DNA from: Bacillus gaemokensis
Lineage (GTDB): Bacteria; Bacillota; Bacilli; Bacillales; Bacillaceae_G
Direction: 5' to 3'
Assembly: GCF_001590835.1 (NCBI RefSeq)
Contig: NZ_LTAQ01000023.1
Location: forward strand, 2,596 to 66,595
Length of the DNA: 64,000 nucleotides
A program made the position numbers and the translations under genes. Positions 18,415 to 28,186 of this stretch are shown piece by piece (the stretch's first letter is position 1; each line of letters opens with the position of its first letter). Under the pieces are notes generated by a model. It saw only the letters and a list, made by a program, of their open reading frames with translations. It was not told the origin of the DNA and did no database searches.

Positions 18415-18449
18415 CAAACAAAAAAGAAGATGCCTGTTCTAAGCATCTC
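18415..18449 (-). terminator. Terminator of the glnK-glnL-like operon
   Basis: AGATGC ... GCATCT stem immediately after the regulator stop codon, with TTCTTTTTT following on the minus strand. Confidence 0.8.
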
Positions 18450-19382
18450 CTATTCCATCTCCATCAACCGTTTCGCCTCAAAATATAACACTTGAATAAA
18501 CTTCTTTGTATTAATTCTCGTATGTCCGGGCGTTGCTAGTTCTTCCTTCGTCATTTCCGTCATACGCTTACGAACAACGGTAAAATCAAAAAATTTCGGA
18601 GCGTAACTTTCAAACTTAGGGTTCGAGAAATCAGTTAAACCAAGAGAGGCTAAATGATTTAATGATTGATAAATTGCTCGGCGTACCCTTTGTTCCGAAG
18701 CTTTTCTTTCTTTATCAATTTCTACTTCCAACGCACTTTCTCCTAATTTTTTTACTGTAATATGGTGAAAAATATCTTTCAGCGCTGGAAAACCGTATTC
18801 AAACGTTTTTTCCTTTTCTTGTCCAAATAAATATTCGAGCATACTAAGTAAATCTTTACTTCCATTCTCTCCAGCAATGCCAAGTTCTGATAATAAATAG
18901 CGCCCTGAATCCGTTATTTTTTTCTCTTCTTGTACTGGCTCGTTTCGCACTTGTGGTTGCTCCCATTGAAAGACGTTATTCAAAGATTTTTGAATATCTT
19001 GTATGGATCGTTCTAATCGAATACGCTCCATCACTTTCCGTACAACAGATACAACCTCGATTTTGTTTAATGGTTTTGTAATATAATATTCAACCCCAAG
19101 TGTATAAGCTTCCCCAATTAGTTGTTTAGACTCTACTTGAGAAATCATAATTACTTTTCCTGTAAACGAAGGCGCGATATGGCGAACAGTTTCAATTCCA
19201 TCTCGGATTGGCATTAATAAATCAATAAATAAAATATCTACCTTTTTAAAATTTAGCTGATCCACCTCTATGAAAGCACCATCTTCCGCTTCTCCTACTA
19301 CTTCCCCAAGATCACCATCTTCAATAATTTGTGAAAGCATAGAGCGGAATACCTCATCATCATCTACGATATAATAAAACAC
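18450..19382 (-). CDS. glnL: Response regulator, GlnL (YcbB)-like
   Basis: 310 residues. The receiver domain (1-120) has the acidic pocket VDDDE, phospho-acceptor Asp54 (ILFIDLLMP) and the Lys in YYITKPLN. The C-terminal half is the YcbB-type DNA-binding domain (LGIAGENGSKDLLSMLEYLF ... ASEQRVRRAIYQSLNHLASLGL) found in B. subtilis GlnL. There GlnK-GlnL activates glutamine uptake and glutaminase; here the neighbours are malic enzyme, aspartase and a dicarboxylate symporter. A matching direct repeat upstream of the symporter (25370-25385) makes it a likely target. One base separates it from the kinase gene. Confidence 0.82.
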   Translation of the reverse strand: MFYYIVDDDEVFRSMLSQIIEDGDLGEVVGEAEDGAFIEVDQLNFKKVDILFIDLLMPIRDGIETVRHIAPSFTGKVIMISQVESKQLIGEAYTLGVEYYITKPLNKIEVVSVVRKVMERIRLERSIQDIQKSLNNVFQWEQPQVRNEPVQEEKKITDSGRYLLSELGIAGENGSKDLLSMLEYLFGQEKEKTFEYGFPALKDIFHHITVKKLGESALEVEIDKERKASEQRVRRAIYQSLNHLASLGLTDFSNPKFESYAPKFFDFTVVRKRMTEMTKEELATPGHTRINTKKFIQVLYFEAKRLMEME

Positions 19383-19383
19383 C

Positions 19384-20688
19384 TTACTCCCCCTCTCGCG
19401 TTAGGCTAAACTCTGGTAAACAAACAATAAACTTGCATCCGTTGCTGCTCTCCCTGCCTTGTAGATTTACTTCTCCCCCAAGTTCTGTAACCATCTCTTT
19501 TATATAGGAAAGGCCAATTCCAGTTGACGGTGTCCCTGTTTGATCATACTTTGACGTAAATCCTGGTTTAAATACAAGCTCTTGATATTTTGATGAAATA
19601 CCAGGTCCATCATCTACTACTTCAAACATCACATTTCTTTCTCGTTTATATACCTTTATGCTAATCGTACCAGTGCTCTCAATCGCTTCAACAGCATTTG
19701 CAACTAAATTATTTAAAATCGACAATACAGTATAAACATGATATTGCCTATGCTCACCTTCTATAATGTTCGAAAATTTTATCTCTTTTCCTAATAGCTG
19801 TGCATATTTCTCATTAATCCTTACAATCATTTCTGCTAATTCATGACCTTCTATATACTCAGAAAGATTTTTATCTAAAAGAAGCTTTGACAACCCAGCA
19901 AAAATTCTTTGATTATCTTTTTTTATTTCGTGTACTTCCCCAGCAATTTTCAGCGCTTTTTTACTATGTATTTCTATGCTACTTGCATCCTTACTAGCTT
20001 GTAAATTTCGGTATAATTGATATGCTTCTTGTGTAATTAATTCTGCATTTTGAAGTGTCTTTTTTAAATGAACAGATTCCACATATAAAGTAGAAAGATG
20101 CATCAACATTTTTTCATTTTCTTTGCGAACCTGTGATTCTTTTAATTTCGTTTCATATAAAATCATCATATTCAAAAATCCAAGCGCAAAAAAACTTCGA
20201 AAAACAGCTATAATAATCAATTTATTTATTTCAGAAATAGTAATCGTTGTACCAAGTACTAAAACATGATAAAAAGCAAGTTCTGACATACTTGATATAA
20301 TTTCAATCGTAATCCCAAGACACCCTATTATGAATGGTTTCTGATGAAATTTATTTACTCTACATAATGAAAAAAGACTTCCATAAACAAAATAATAAAA
20401 GAAGACAGGATACCGTAAATAAAAAGAATCTATTATATGAAAAGACCCTTGTAACGTCCAATCAAGACCCACCCGAAATCCTACTACAGATAATCCAACA
20501 AGTATACCGGCTACTGCCGATGGTATTTTCCGTAAAAACAATAGTAAAAAGAAAAAAATCGGTGTCCCAAAGCTAACACGGAATGTATCATTAAACGGGT
20601 GAAAATTCAGTTCCCCAGCAATTGGAACAACCACCATTAAAATAATTAAAAGGGACATATCTTTCTTCCACAATTGATTCCAATTCAA
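19384..20688 (-). CDS. glnK: Sensor histidine kinase, GlnK (YcbA)-like
   Basis: About 434 residues. The N-terminal half has six or seven membrane segments, and the C-terminal half is a HATPase domain with N box NNLVANAVEAIE, G1 DDGPGIS and G2 GIGLSYIKEM. The His-bearing helix is atypical, as in citrate/C4-dicarboxylate-type and GlnK-like kinases. A TTG at 20688 lies 9 nt after AGGAA; the in-frame GTG at 20697 has no spacing from that site. It pairs with the regulator downstream. The ligand is unknown; context suggests glutamate, aspartate or C4-dicarboxylates. Confidence 0.8.
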   Translation of the reverse strand: MNWNQLWKKDMSLLIILMVVVPIAGELNFHPFNDTFRVSFGTPIFFFLLLFLRKIPSAVAGILVGLSVVGFRVGLDWTLQGSFHIIDSFYLRYPVFFYYFVYGSLFSLCRVNKFHQKPFIIGCLGITIEIISSMSELAFYHVLVLGTTITISEINKLIIIAVFRSFFALGFLNMMILYETKLKESQVRKENEKMLMHLSTLYVESVHLKKTLQNAELITQEAYQLYRNLQASKDASSIEIHSKKALKIAGEVHEIKKDNQRIFAGLSKLLLDKNLSEYIEGHELAEMIVRINEKYAQLLGKEIKFSNIIEGEHRQYHVYTVLSILNNLVANAVEAIESTGTISIKVYKRERNVMFEVVDDGPGISSKYQELVFKPGFTSKYDQTGTPSTGIGLSYIKEMVTELGGEVNLQGRESSNGCKFIVCLPEFSLTREGE

Positions 20689-20737
20689 AGATGCCACTTC
20701 CTATTTATGAAATATGTTTATTCAAAAATCGAACAAG

Positions 20738-20771
20738 GAAAGCCCGCTTATCATATAAACGGGCTTTCTTT
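20738..20771 (-). terminator. Terminator of the malic enzyme gene
   Basis: GAAAGCCCG ... CGGGCTTTC stem followed by a T-rich tail on the minus strand. The stem sits just past the stop codon, separating malic enzyme from the kinase gene. Confidence 0.85.
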
Positions 20772-22484
20772 CTATATTCTTGCCTTTTCCACTGCTTTTA
20801 TTTGACGATATACAGGTTGCCACATTGCCTCTTGAACAGCTTTCTTGATATCGTTATCACTTAGCTCCTCACGAGCGACTCCTTCAGCAACTGCAACTTT
20901 TGCTACTTCAATAGCAACCACCTCAGAAATATTACGCAGTTCTTCGACTTCAGGAAGGATAGGTGCTCCTGGCTGACTTGTATCTACCATGCTTGCTACC
21001 GCTTCTGCAGCCGCTGCAAACATACCATCTGTCATTACACTCGCTCGAACAACAATTGTTCCAAGACCAAGTCCCGGGAAGATAAGTGCATTATTTGATT
21101 GTCCAATTACATACGTTACACCATTATAAGTAACTGGTTCAAATGGACTTCCTGTTGCTACTAACGCTCGTCCCTCTGTCCAATGTATTAAATCTACTGG
21201 CTTCGCTTCTGCAAGTGGTGTCGGGTTAGACATTGGTAAAATAATCGGTCTATCTACATGAGAAGCCATGTCTTTAATGATCTCTTCTGTAAAGGCACCA
21301 GCTACCGTTGATGTACCAATTAAAATTGTCGGTCTTACATGTTTCACAACTTCTGCAAGTCCAATTATTTCATTTCCCTTCCACGCTTGCACTTCTAACT
21401 CTTTACGTGCGTATGGAACTTGGAAATCAAGAAGATCTGTCATATTATCTGTCAATAAACCATATCGATCAATGCACCAGAAGCGCTCATTTGCTGCTTC
21501 TTCTGACAACCCTTCGCAAACCATTGCATCTCGCACTTGATCCGCAATCCCAATTCCAGCTGTTCCAGCACCAAATACAACAACTCGGTGTTCACATAAA
21601 GGCACTCCAGAAGCTTTCACTGCTGATAGTACAGCAGCAAGTGAAACAGCACCTGTTCCTTGAATATCATCATTAAATGTACATACATGATCACGATATT
21701 TATCTAAAATTTTGCGTGCATTTCGTGAACTAAAGTCTTCCCAATGTAATAAAGCTTTCGGAAACTTGTTACATACAGCTTTTACAAATGTATCGATAAA
21801 TGTATCATAAGCTTCACCAGTTATACGAGAATGACGGTTTCCGATGTAAAACGGATTATTTAATAAATCCTCTCGGTTCGTCCCTACATCTAAAATAACA
21901 GGTAGTACACGGCTAGGATCGATTCCAACTGCTGCCGTATAAACAGCCAGTTTTCCGATAGCGATATTAATACCACCAACGCCCCAGTCACCAATTCCTA
22001 ATATTCCTTCACCATCTGTTACAACGACTAAATCAATGTTTTCTGCTGTTGCGCCAATATTAGAAAACGCTTCCTCAATACCAGAAGGATCATTAATTGA
22101 TAAGTAAACTCCGCGTGGTTTACGGTACTCATGACTATACCTTTGAATTGCTACACCAACAGTTGGCGTGTACACAATCGGAAGCATCTCTCGTAAATGA
22201 TCTGTTAGTAAGCGATAAAATAAAACTTCATTTCGATCATGTAATGCGGTTAAGTATACATTCTTTAATAGATCATCTGGCTGCGAACAAAATTGTTCAT
22301 AAGCGCGGCGTGCTTGTTCATCTAATGTTAATACCGCTGGCGGTAATAAACCTTTTAATCCTAGTTCTTCTCTTTCTTCTTTCGTGAAAGCAACACCTTT
22401 ATTTAAAAGGGGTGTTGCTAATACTTCTACTCCTCTTAATGTTGTTTCTAATGCGCCATTAGAGGAAACTGTAAATTTACTCAT
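20772..22484 (-). CDS. malS: NAD-dependent malic enzyme (SfcA/MaeA type)
   Basis: Oxidatively decarboxylates malate to pyruvate in the cytosol. 570 residues from ATG 22484 ([10 protein letters not shown]), which has an AGGTAGGG site; an in-frame ATG 30 nt upstream has none. Motifs are [10 protein letters not shown] near residue 100, the catalytic and metal region [13 protein letters not shown] and [10 protein letters not shown], the Rossmann turn [13 protein letters not shown], and PTPLAEA. It has its own terminator and lies between aspartase and the GlnK-like kinase. Symbol chosen by B. subtilis family; MaeA is possible. Confidence 0.88.
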   Translation of the reverse strand: MSKFTVSSNGALETTLRGVEVLATPLLNKGVAFTKEEREELGLKGLLPPAVLTLDEQARRAYEQFCSQPDDLLKNVYLTALHDRNEVLFYRLLTDHLREMLPIVYTPTVGVAIQRYSHEYRKPRGVYLSINDPSGIEEAFSNIGATAENIDLVVVTDGEGILGIGDWGVGGINIAIGKLAVYTAAVGIDPSRVLPVILDVGTNREDLLNNPFYIGNRHSRITGEAYDTFIDTFVKAVCNKFPKALLHWEDFSSRNARKILDKYRDHVCTFNDDIQGTGAVSLAAVLSAVKASGVPLCEHRVVVFGAGTAGIGIADQVRDAMVCEGLSEEAANERFWCIDRYGLLTDNMTDLLDFQVPYARKELEVQAWKGNEIIGLAEVVKHVRPTILIGTSTVAGAFTEEIIKDMASHVDRPIILPMSNPTPLAEAKPVDLIHWTEGRALVATGSPFEPVTYNGVTYVIGQSNNALIFPGLGLGTIVVRASVMTDGMFAAAAEAVASMVDTSQPGAPILPEVEELRNISEVVAIEVAKVAVAEGVAREELSDNDIKKAVQEAMWQPVYRQIKAVEKARI

Positions 22485-22527
22485 ACCATCCCTACCTTTA
22501 TTTATATATGCCATTTCTATATTGTAA

Positions 22528-22557
22528 ACAAAAAAGAGGGGAATGTCCCCTCCTCTT
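22528..22557 (-). terminator. Terminator after aspA
   Basis: AAGAGGGGA ... TCCCCTCCTCTT stem with a T-run on the minus strand, directly after the aspA stop codon. Confidence 0.85.
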
Positions 22558-23997
22558 TTAATTTTTCTTTAAAAGAGTTGCTCCCGCAATCCCCGGATGT
22601 GTCATTTCATATGGATCTAAAATTAAATCTAATTCTTCTTGTGATAATACACCATTTTTCACACAAAGCTCACGAACAGATTGTCCAGTTGCAATTGCTT
22701 CTTTCGCAACGCGAGCAGCTGCTTCATAACCAATATGAGGATTCACGGCTGTAATAACCCCTACGCTTTTCTCAACATACTCTTTCAAGCGCCCTTCATT
22801 TGCTTCAATTCCTTTCAGACAATTATCTGTAAAGGCACGGAAACCGTTATTCATAATGCTAATTGATTGAAGTAAGTTGAAGACAAGTACTGGTTCCATA
22901 ACATTCAATTCTAATTGACCAGCTTCTGAAGCAAGACAAATCGTATGATCGTTACCAATTACTTGGAATGCAATTTGATTAATCACTTCTGGCATAACAG
23001 GGTTTACTTTTCCTGGCATAATAGATGAACCCGGTTGACGAGCTGGTAACATAATTTCCGCTAATCCAACACGTGGACCTGATGCCATTAAGCGAAGATC
23101 ATTTGCAATCTTAGACATATTCATCATACATACTTTCAGCGCTGCTGATACTTCAGTATATGCATCTGTATTTTGCGTTGCATCCACTAAATCTTCCGCT
23201 CCAACAAGAGGTAGCTCACTAATGGAAGCTAAATGCTTAACTACTGCTTCAATATACTCTGGATCTGCATTTAATCCTGTACCAACCGCTGTCGCCCCCA
23301 TGTTCACTTCATATAAATGTTGACGAGATTGCTGAATTCTTTTTATATCGCGCTCAAGCACACGAGCATACGCTTTAAATTCTTGGCCAAGGCGAATTGG
23401 TACAGCATCTTGTAAATGCGTGCGTCCCATTTTAATCACATGATCAAATTGCTTTGCTTTTAATTCAAACACATCCTGCATATAACCCATCGTTTGTAAT
23501 AACTCTTCTAAAGCATTTAATGTCGCAATATGAATCGCTGTTGGGAATGCATCATTTGTTGATTGCGCCATATTCACATGGCTATTTGGACTAATATAGT
23601 GATAGTCTCCCTTTTCCATCTCTAATAATTCAAGGGCACGATTGGCAATGACTTCATTTGCATTCATGTTCATGGAAGTTCCTGCGCCACCTTGAATTGG
23701 ATCGACGATAAAATGCTCGTGCCATTTTCCTTCAAGAATTTCTTGTGCAGCTTCTGCAATCGCACCGCCTTTTTTCAATTCCAATCTTCCTACATCTGTA
23801 TTCGCAAGTGCAGCTGCTTTTTTAACAATCGCAAACGCTTTAATTAAACCTTCATGAATTTTATATCCCGTAATCGGAAAGTTCTCTACAGCACGCATTG
23901 TTTGAACTCCGTAATAAGCATGCATTGGTACTTCTTTTTCACCTAAAAAGTCTTTTTCAATTCGTACATTTTTTGTAATCTCCGTTAATGTTGCCAT
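22558..23997 (-). CDS. aspA: Aspartate ammonia-lyase (aspartase)
   Basis: Converts aspartate to fumarate and ammonia. 479 residues of the fumarase/aspartase superfamily. The signature [11 protein letters not shown] marks the catalytic loop. Aspartase-type features are [15 protein letters not shown], where class II fumarase has [11 protein letters not shown] (compare 48952-50340), and [14 protein letters not shown]. It is 24 bp downstream of the dicarboxylate symporter gene, so the two are probably co-transcribed. It feeds aspartate carbon into malate and pyruvate with the neighbouring malic enzyme. Confidence 0.92.
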   Translation of the reverse strand: MATLTEITKNVRIEKDFLGEKEVPMHAYYGVQTMRAVENFPITGYKIHEGLIKAFAIVKKAAALANTDVGRLELKKGGAIAEAAQEILEGKWHEHFIVDPIQGGAGTSMNMNANEVIANRALELLEMEKGDYHYISPNSHVNMAQSTNDAFPTAIHIATLNALEELLQTMGYMQDVFELKAKQFDHVIKMGRTHLQDAVPIRLGQEFKAYARVLERDIKRIQQSRQHLYEVNMGATAVGTGLNADPEYIEAVVKHLASISELPLVGAEDLVDATQNTDAYTEVSAALKVCMMNMSKIANDLRLMASGPRVGLAEIMLPARQPGSSIMPGKVNPVMPEVINQIAFQVIGNDHTICLASEAGQLELNVMEPVLVFNLLQSISIMNNGFRAFTDNCLKGIEANEGRLKEYVEKSVGVITAVNPHIGYEAAARVAKEAIATGQSVRELCVKNGVLSQEELDLILDPYEMTHPGIAGATLLKKN

Positions 23998-24021
23998 TAT
24001 GACTCACTCCTCATCTATTTC

Positions 24022-25293
24022 TTATGCTGCTTCTGTTTGTTTGACTGTTTCTACATATTGTTTTGCTTTCTCATGATCAAATTCGCCTTCCCATTTGGAC
24101 ATAACAATGGCTGCTAATGCATTTCCTAACACATTGACAGACGAGCGAATCATATCTAAAATGCGGTCAATACCAGCAATTAGCGCAATACCTTCTAACG
24201 GCAATCCCATTGAACCTAATGTTGCAAGTACAACAACAAATGAAGCTCCTGGAACCCCTGCCATCCCTTTGGACGTTAGCATAAGAACGAATAGTAACGT
24301 AATCTGCTGCGTTAATGGCATGTGGACACCGTACATTTGCGCAACAAATAATGCCGCTAAAGCTTGATAAATAGCTGATCCTGTTAAGTTAAATGTATAA
24401 CCTGTCGGAATAACAAAAGAGGCAACTGCCTTTGGACAACCGAACTCTTCCATCTTTTTCATTATATTTGGTAAAACAGCCTCTGAACTTGCTGTCGTGA
24501 ATGAAAGTATAAGTTCTTCTTTTAAAATTTTCATTAATGTGAAAATATTTACCCCTACCATTCGCGCATTAATACCTAATACAATAACAACGAATAGTAT
24601 AACAGTTACATACACAGCTAGCACTAGTTTTCCTAAAGGAAGTAGTGTCGCCACACCAAATTTTGCAACCGTAACCGCAATCAATGCAAATACGCCGAAT
24701 GGTGCAAATTTCATAACTTGATTCGTGACCCAAAACATCGCTTCGAGTACACCTTCAAAGAAATTAAACACAGGCTTTCCTTTTTCACCAATTGCCGCAA
24801 TCCCTAAACCGAATAACACAGAGAAGAATATAATTGGTAATAAGTCTCCTTGCGCGATTGATTCAAACACATTTTTTGGTACAATATGAACAATTGTTTC
24901 TGCAAATCCTGTTTTCTGCGTTGCATCAGCCGTCTGCTTGTATGATGAAATATCACTTTGTTTTAAGTTATTCATATCAACGCCTGTACCTGGGTGGAAC
25001 ACGTTAGCTGCAATTAATCCCATCAAAATCGCAATTGTTGTGATAATTTCAAAATAAAGAATTGTCTTGCCACCTAATTTTCCAAGCTTCTTCATATCAC
25101 CTACACCAGCTACTGCAACAATCAATGCTGAAATAACAATCGGTACTACAATCATTTTAATTAAATGAATAAATATATCCCCAATTGGTGTGATATAAGA
25201 AATCGCTGTTTTATTGCCATAAAAGATTGCCCCTACTACAATCCCTAAAACAAGTGCGACAAAAATCTGTGTTGCCAATCCGAACTTTTTCAT
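24022..25293 (-). CDS. Glutamate/aspartate/C4-dicarboxylate : cation symporter (DAACS family)
   Basis: 423 residues with eight membrane spans and two re-entrant loops. Family motifs are SSEAVLPNIMKKM (HP1), PTGYTFNLTGSAIYQ (TM7, NMDGT-like position) and TSKGMAGVPGASFVVVLATL (HP2). It imports glutamate, aspartate or C4-dicarboxylates with Na+ or H+. As first gene before aspartase, aspartate or fumarate uptake is the natural guess. A cre-like site lies 20 bp before the start, and a GlnL-type direct repeat lies further upstream. Confidence 0.9.
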   Translation of the reverse strand: MKKFGLATQIFVALVLGIVVGAIFYGNKTAISYITPIGDIFIHLIKMIVVPIVISALIVAVAGVGDMKKLGKLGGKTILYFEIITTIAILMGLIAANVFHPGTGVDMNNLKQSDISSYKQTADATQKTGFAETIVHIVPKNVFESIAQGDLLPIIFFSVLFGLGIAAIGEKGKPVFNFFEGVLEAMFWVTNQVMKFAPFGVFALIAVTVAKFGVATLLPLGKLVLAVYVTVILFVVIVLGINARMVGVNIFTLMKILKEELILSFTTASSEAVLPNIMKKMEEFGCPKAVASFVIPTGYTFNLTGSAIYQALAALFVAQMYGVHMPLTQQITLLFVLMLTSKGMAGVPGASFVVVLATLGSMGLPLEGIALIAGIDRILDMIRSSVNVLGNALAAIVMSKWEGEFDHEKAKQYVETVKQTEAA

Positions 25294-25312
25294 ATCTTTC
25301 TCATCCCCTTCA

Positions 25313-25326
25313 TGCGAACGCTTTCA
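25313..25326 (-). promoter_or_regulatory. cre-like site (CcpA) upstream of the symporter gene
   Basis: Minus strand TGAAAGCGTTCGCA differs at one position from the cre consensus TGWAANCGNTNWCA. It lies between promoter and start codon, where CcpA would block transcription in glucose. Confidence 0.6.
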
Positions 25327-25362
25327 ATTCGTATTTATAAAAGCTTATTCACATGATATAAA

Positions 25363-25398
25363 CGAACCTACAAAATCAGACAAAAACCTACAGGTTCG
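25363..25398 (-). promoter_or_regulatory. GlnL-type direct repeat within an inverted repeat
   Basis: Minus strand TTTTGT-CTGA-TTTTGT (25385-25370) fits the direct repeat TTTTGT-N4-TTTTGT reported for B. subtilis GlnL. It sits inside an inverted repeat CGAACCT (25363-25369) / AGGTTCG (25392-25398), about 77 bp upstream of the symporter start. It is the likely binding site of the neighbouring regulator. Confidence 0.6.
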
Positions 25399-25551
25399 TC
25401 ACAAAAGATTCGAACTTTTTTCTTAAAATGTTCATTGACACGTTCAATAGATACAGAATTAAAAATAACAATGGTAAATAATCATATTATTTTGTATAAT
25501 CTAAAAGATACGTTTATTTGGAACGAATTGAAACGAAAAGGAGTGGATGTT

Positions 25552-25701
25552 ATGAAGTATCTCACAAAAGATTTCATTATATCTGTTTCTTTTCTATTTC
25601 ATTTTCTCAGCAAGGAGCAAAGGCATTCGCCTCTGCTCCTTTTTTATTGTCACCTATATAGGGGGGATTTTCATGAAACCATACAAGCGCGTTTTAATTA
25701 A
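25552..25701 (+). CDS. 49-residue leader peptide overlapping the attenuator and the start of pyrH
   Basis: ATG 25552 follows a strong AAAAGGAG site. The frame runs through a T-rich tract (25574-25608), then through a terminator hairpin (25612-25646), and ends 29 nt inside pyrH, covering the pyrH ribosome site. The peptide is rich in Phe, Leu, Ser and Ile. The layout mirrors the E. coli pyrBI leader, where nucleotide-dependent pausing couples translation to attenuation. Function inferred only from layout. Confidence 0.6.
   Translation: MKYLTKDFIISVSFLFHFLSKEQRHSPLLLFYCHLYRGDFHETIQARFN
25612..25646 (+). terminator. Attenuator / intrinsic terminator inside the leader ORF
   Basis: AAGGAGCAAAGGC (25612-25624) pairs with GCCTCTGCTCCTT (25629-25641), one mismatch, loop ATTC, followed by six T. 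It sits 27 bp before pyrH, so transcription must pass it to reach the gene. Confidence 0.85.
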
Positions 25702-26416
25702 ATTAAGTGGAGGCGCACTTGCTGATCAAGAGGGAAACAGCTTTGGCTCCAAACGCTTAGAACATATCGCAACTGAGATTTTATCAATTGTTAATTTAGG
25801 TATTGAAGTTTCTCTAGTCGTTGGCGGAGGTAACATTTTCAGAGGTAATTTAGCTGAAGAATGGGGAATTGATCGCGTTGAAGCGGACAATATTGGGACT
25901 TTAGGTACAATTATAAATAGCTTGATGCTACGTGGTGTACTAACGAGTAAAACAGATAAAGAAGTGCGCGTCATGACATCTATCCCCTTTACAGCAGTGG
26001 CAGAAACCTATATCCGTTTACGGGCTGTGCACCATTTAGAAAAAGGGTATATCGTCATTTTTGGCGGTGGAAATGGGCAACCGTTCGTTACAACGGATTA
26101 TCCAAGTGTACAACGAGCAATCGAAATGAATAGCGATGCCATCTTAGTCGCAAAGCAAGGCGTAGATGGCGTCTTTACAAGCGATCCAAAACGGAATAAA
26201 GCAGCAAAAATGTATCGACAGCTAAATTATAACGATGTCGTTCGGCACAATATACAAGTAATGGACCAGTCAGCATTACTACTTGCTCGTGACTACCATC
26301 TGCCAGCACATGTCTTTAACTTTGATGAACCTGGAGTTATGAAAAAAATATGTTTAGGGGAACATGTTGGAACATTAATTAATCATGAATTAACTGAACT
26401 GGTAGAAGAAAAATGA
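25673..26416 (+). CDS. pyrH: UMP kinase (PyrH) paralogue
   Basis: Phosphorylates UMP to UDP with ATP; amino-acid-kinase fold. 247 residues, with the N-terminal KRVLIKLSGGAL loop, VVGGGNIFRG, IFGGGNGQPFVTTD and AILVAKQGVDGVFTSDP motifs. The housekeeping pyrH normally lies between tsf and frr, so this is a second copy. It is alone behind a leader peptide and attenuator, which suggests regulated rather than constant expression. The ribosome site AGGGGGG lies inside the leader frame. Hairpin 26457-26479 follows. Confidence 0.88.
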   Translation: MKPYKRVLIKLSGGALADQEGNSFGSKRLEHIATEILSIVNLGIEVSLVVGGGNIFRGNLAEEWGIDRVEADNIGTLGTIINSLMLRGVLTSKTDKEVRVMTSIPFTAVAETYIRLRAVHHLEKGYIVIFGGGNGQPFVTTDYPSVQRAIEMNSDAILVAKQGVDGVFTSDPKRNKAAKMYRQLNYNDVVRHNIQVMDQSALLLARDYHLPAHVFNFDEPGVMKKICLGEHVGTLINHELTELVEEK

Positions 26417-26456
26417 CTTTTTCTTGAATAGAACAACTGCATGAATGACCTAAAAC

Positions 26457-26482
26457 AGGTGCGGTACTTTTCCGCACCTTAC
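26457..26482 (+). terminator. Hairpin after pyrH
   Basis: AGGTGCGG / CCGCACCT 8-bp perfect stem with a 7-nt loop. The T-tail is poor, so termination may be weak. Confidence 0.55.
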
Positions 26483-26581
26483 ACTTTCTAAAAAAGTAGG
26501 ATCATAACAACCTAAATTCCTATTATTTTCCTCAATTCATGAAATGTACTTCAATAACCTTTATTAACATCAATGCTAAAA

Positions 26582-27250
26582 TCAAAAATTTTTAAATACC
26601 ACTATCGGCACTTCAATATTATTATTAATGAAAACTGCATCTGCATATTCCTTTGGTGCATGCTCTTCCATATACATATGGCAAGCTGCATGATATCGTT
26701 GTAAAAACATTTCCTCTGCCTTCTCTTTATTCCCAAAAGCTTTTGCTTCTCGATTTGCACCACGTTCTCTTGCGATTTCAAAATCCGTTTCTACAAATAT
26801 TTTATAATCAAATAAATGTTGCAACTCTTTTTTCAATAAAAAAGTTCCATCAATTATAAATACCATATCTTTTGAAGCAAGTATGGGGTTCGATTCCATA
26901 CACATATCCGTTTCTAAATCATGCGATTTCGTCTCATATCGCATACCACCATCCGGTCCTAGCGGAATCAATAACCTCTCCACAAATGCTTTATAATCAT
27001 GAGCATCTTCATAATATCCTTTGGCTGACTCCTTCCCTTGTGAATATCTAACTATCCTTGGATTGTGAAAATTATCTATACTCGTCCGGACGATCTTTCT
27101 TCCCTGTAACTGCATTTCTTTTTGTAACTCATTTGCAAATGTTGTTTTCCCCGAAGCTGTTATGCCACTAACAGCGACTCTTAACGGACGGTCTAGTTTA
27201 AACCTGAACATGCGCTCTATAATCTCATGAATAGCACTTTGACGATTCAA
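26582..27250 (-). CDS. Uridine kinase-like P-loop phosphotransferase
   Basis: 222 residues from TTG 27250, which has a perfect GGAGGAGG site 6 nt upstream; the in-frame ATG at 27271 precedes that site and is unlikely. Walker A is AVSGITASGKTTFANEL, followed by RTSIDNFHNPR and a YYEDAHDY motif seen in uridine kinase / phosphoribulokinase-like proteins; VFIIDGTFLL is the B motif. It probably phosphorylates a nucleoside or sugar. It is convergent with the UMP kinase paralogue, so both may serve pyrimidine salvage. Confidence 0.75.
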   Translation of the reverse strand: MNRQSAIHEIIERMFRFKLDRPLRVAVSGITASGKTTFANELQKEMQLQGRKIVRTSIDNFHNPRIVRYSQGKESAKGYYEDAHDYKAFVERLLIPLGPDGGMRYETKSHDLETDMCMESNPILASKDMVFIIDGTFLLKKELQHLFDYKIFVETDFEIARERGANREAKAFGNKEKAEEMFLQRYHAACHMYMEEHAPKEYADAVFINNNIEVPIVVFKNF

Positions 27251-27628
27251 TTCAATCCCTCCTCCAACCATCTTTATTTATCCTTTAAAGAATGCTTTAA
27301 CGGCCAAACACGTTTCCGAATGTGAAATTTCATAGGTCTTCTTCTTTATATGGCTTTAACCCTTACACTAATACTCCAAATGACATTATTACTTTCAACA
27401 CATCAACAATAGTTGATCATACCTAGATTGAAGGTGTGATTTTCGTTATTATTCAAGGTGCTAGAACAAAAGTCAGAATGTTATTTATTTTATGTTAAAA
27501 TAAACATTGAAATTATTAAGGTGCTTATTCAAGAAAAAGAAGACTTATTAAATACAGCATATTAAGAATGTAATAAGTTTTATCTTCTTAATAATTTTAT
27601 GAAAAAGTGGTAGGAGGAGATATGCAAA
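27251..27628. other. Intergenic region without a recognised gene
   Basis: About 380 bp between divergent genes. It is AT-rich with stop codons in all frames, and no repeat or RNA motif was recognised. It must contain the promoters of both neighbours. Confidence 0.5.
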
Positions 27629-28051
27629 ATGGATTTACATATTACGAAAGAGTTAAATAGAGATGATAAAAACTACATTAATAATCAGCTTTATAAATAT
27701 AATTTAAAGCATTTCCCAGTAGATTTAAGAGGGCGATACCAAGAAATCAACTTATTTCTTAAAGATGGACACAGCAAGGTTCGCGGGGGAATATTAGGTG
27801 AAATTTGCTGGAATTGGTTAGAGATTCATACTTTTATGATTGATGAAGACATACGTAAACTGGGATATGGAACTAAACTCTTATTAGAAATAGAAAAAAT
27901 AGCTTTAGAGCAGCATTGTGACTTCATAAAAGTAGATACTTTAAGTTTCCAAGCATTAGATTTCTATAAAAAGCACGGTTATCAAGAGTTTGGTGTCTTG
28001 GGTAATGTCGGCAGAGATTATCAGCATTACTACTTAAAAAAAGATTTATAG
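27629..28051 (+). CDS. GNAT-family N-acetyltransferase
   Basis: 140 residues. Motif A (FMIDEDIRKLGYGTKLLLEIEKIA) binds acetyl-CoA, and the C-terminal LDFYKKHGYQEFGVL is typical of GNAT motif B. Substrate unknown. A second ATG at 27622 is out of frame and gives only 12 codons. The AGGAGGAG site fits the 27629 start with slightly long spacing. It shares a bidirectional terminator with the phospholipase D gene. Confidence 0.85.
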   Translation: MDLHITKELNRDDKNYINNQLYKYNLKHFPVDLRGRYQEINLFLKDGHSKVRGGILGEICWNWLEIHTFMIDEDIRKLGYGTKLLLEIEKIALEQHCDFIKVDTLSFQALDFYKKHGYQEFGVLGNVGRDYQHYYLKKDL

Positions 28052-28101
28052 ATTGTTTCATTTTGGAAAGCTTTAATTGAAAACACCCTACACTAAAAAT
28101 A

Positions 28102-28135
28102 AAAACGCTCAGCGTTTATTCTCTGAGCGTTTTTG
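28102..28135. terminator. Bidirectional terminator
   Basis: AAAAACGCTCAG / CTGAGCGTTTTT perfect 12-bp stem between convergent genes, with A- and T-runs on both sides. Confidence 0.9.
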
Positions 28136-28186
28136 AATGCTACTTACATCATACTCGCATTCCTTTTCATTTTATTATCACTATTC

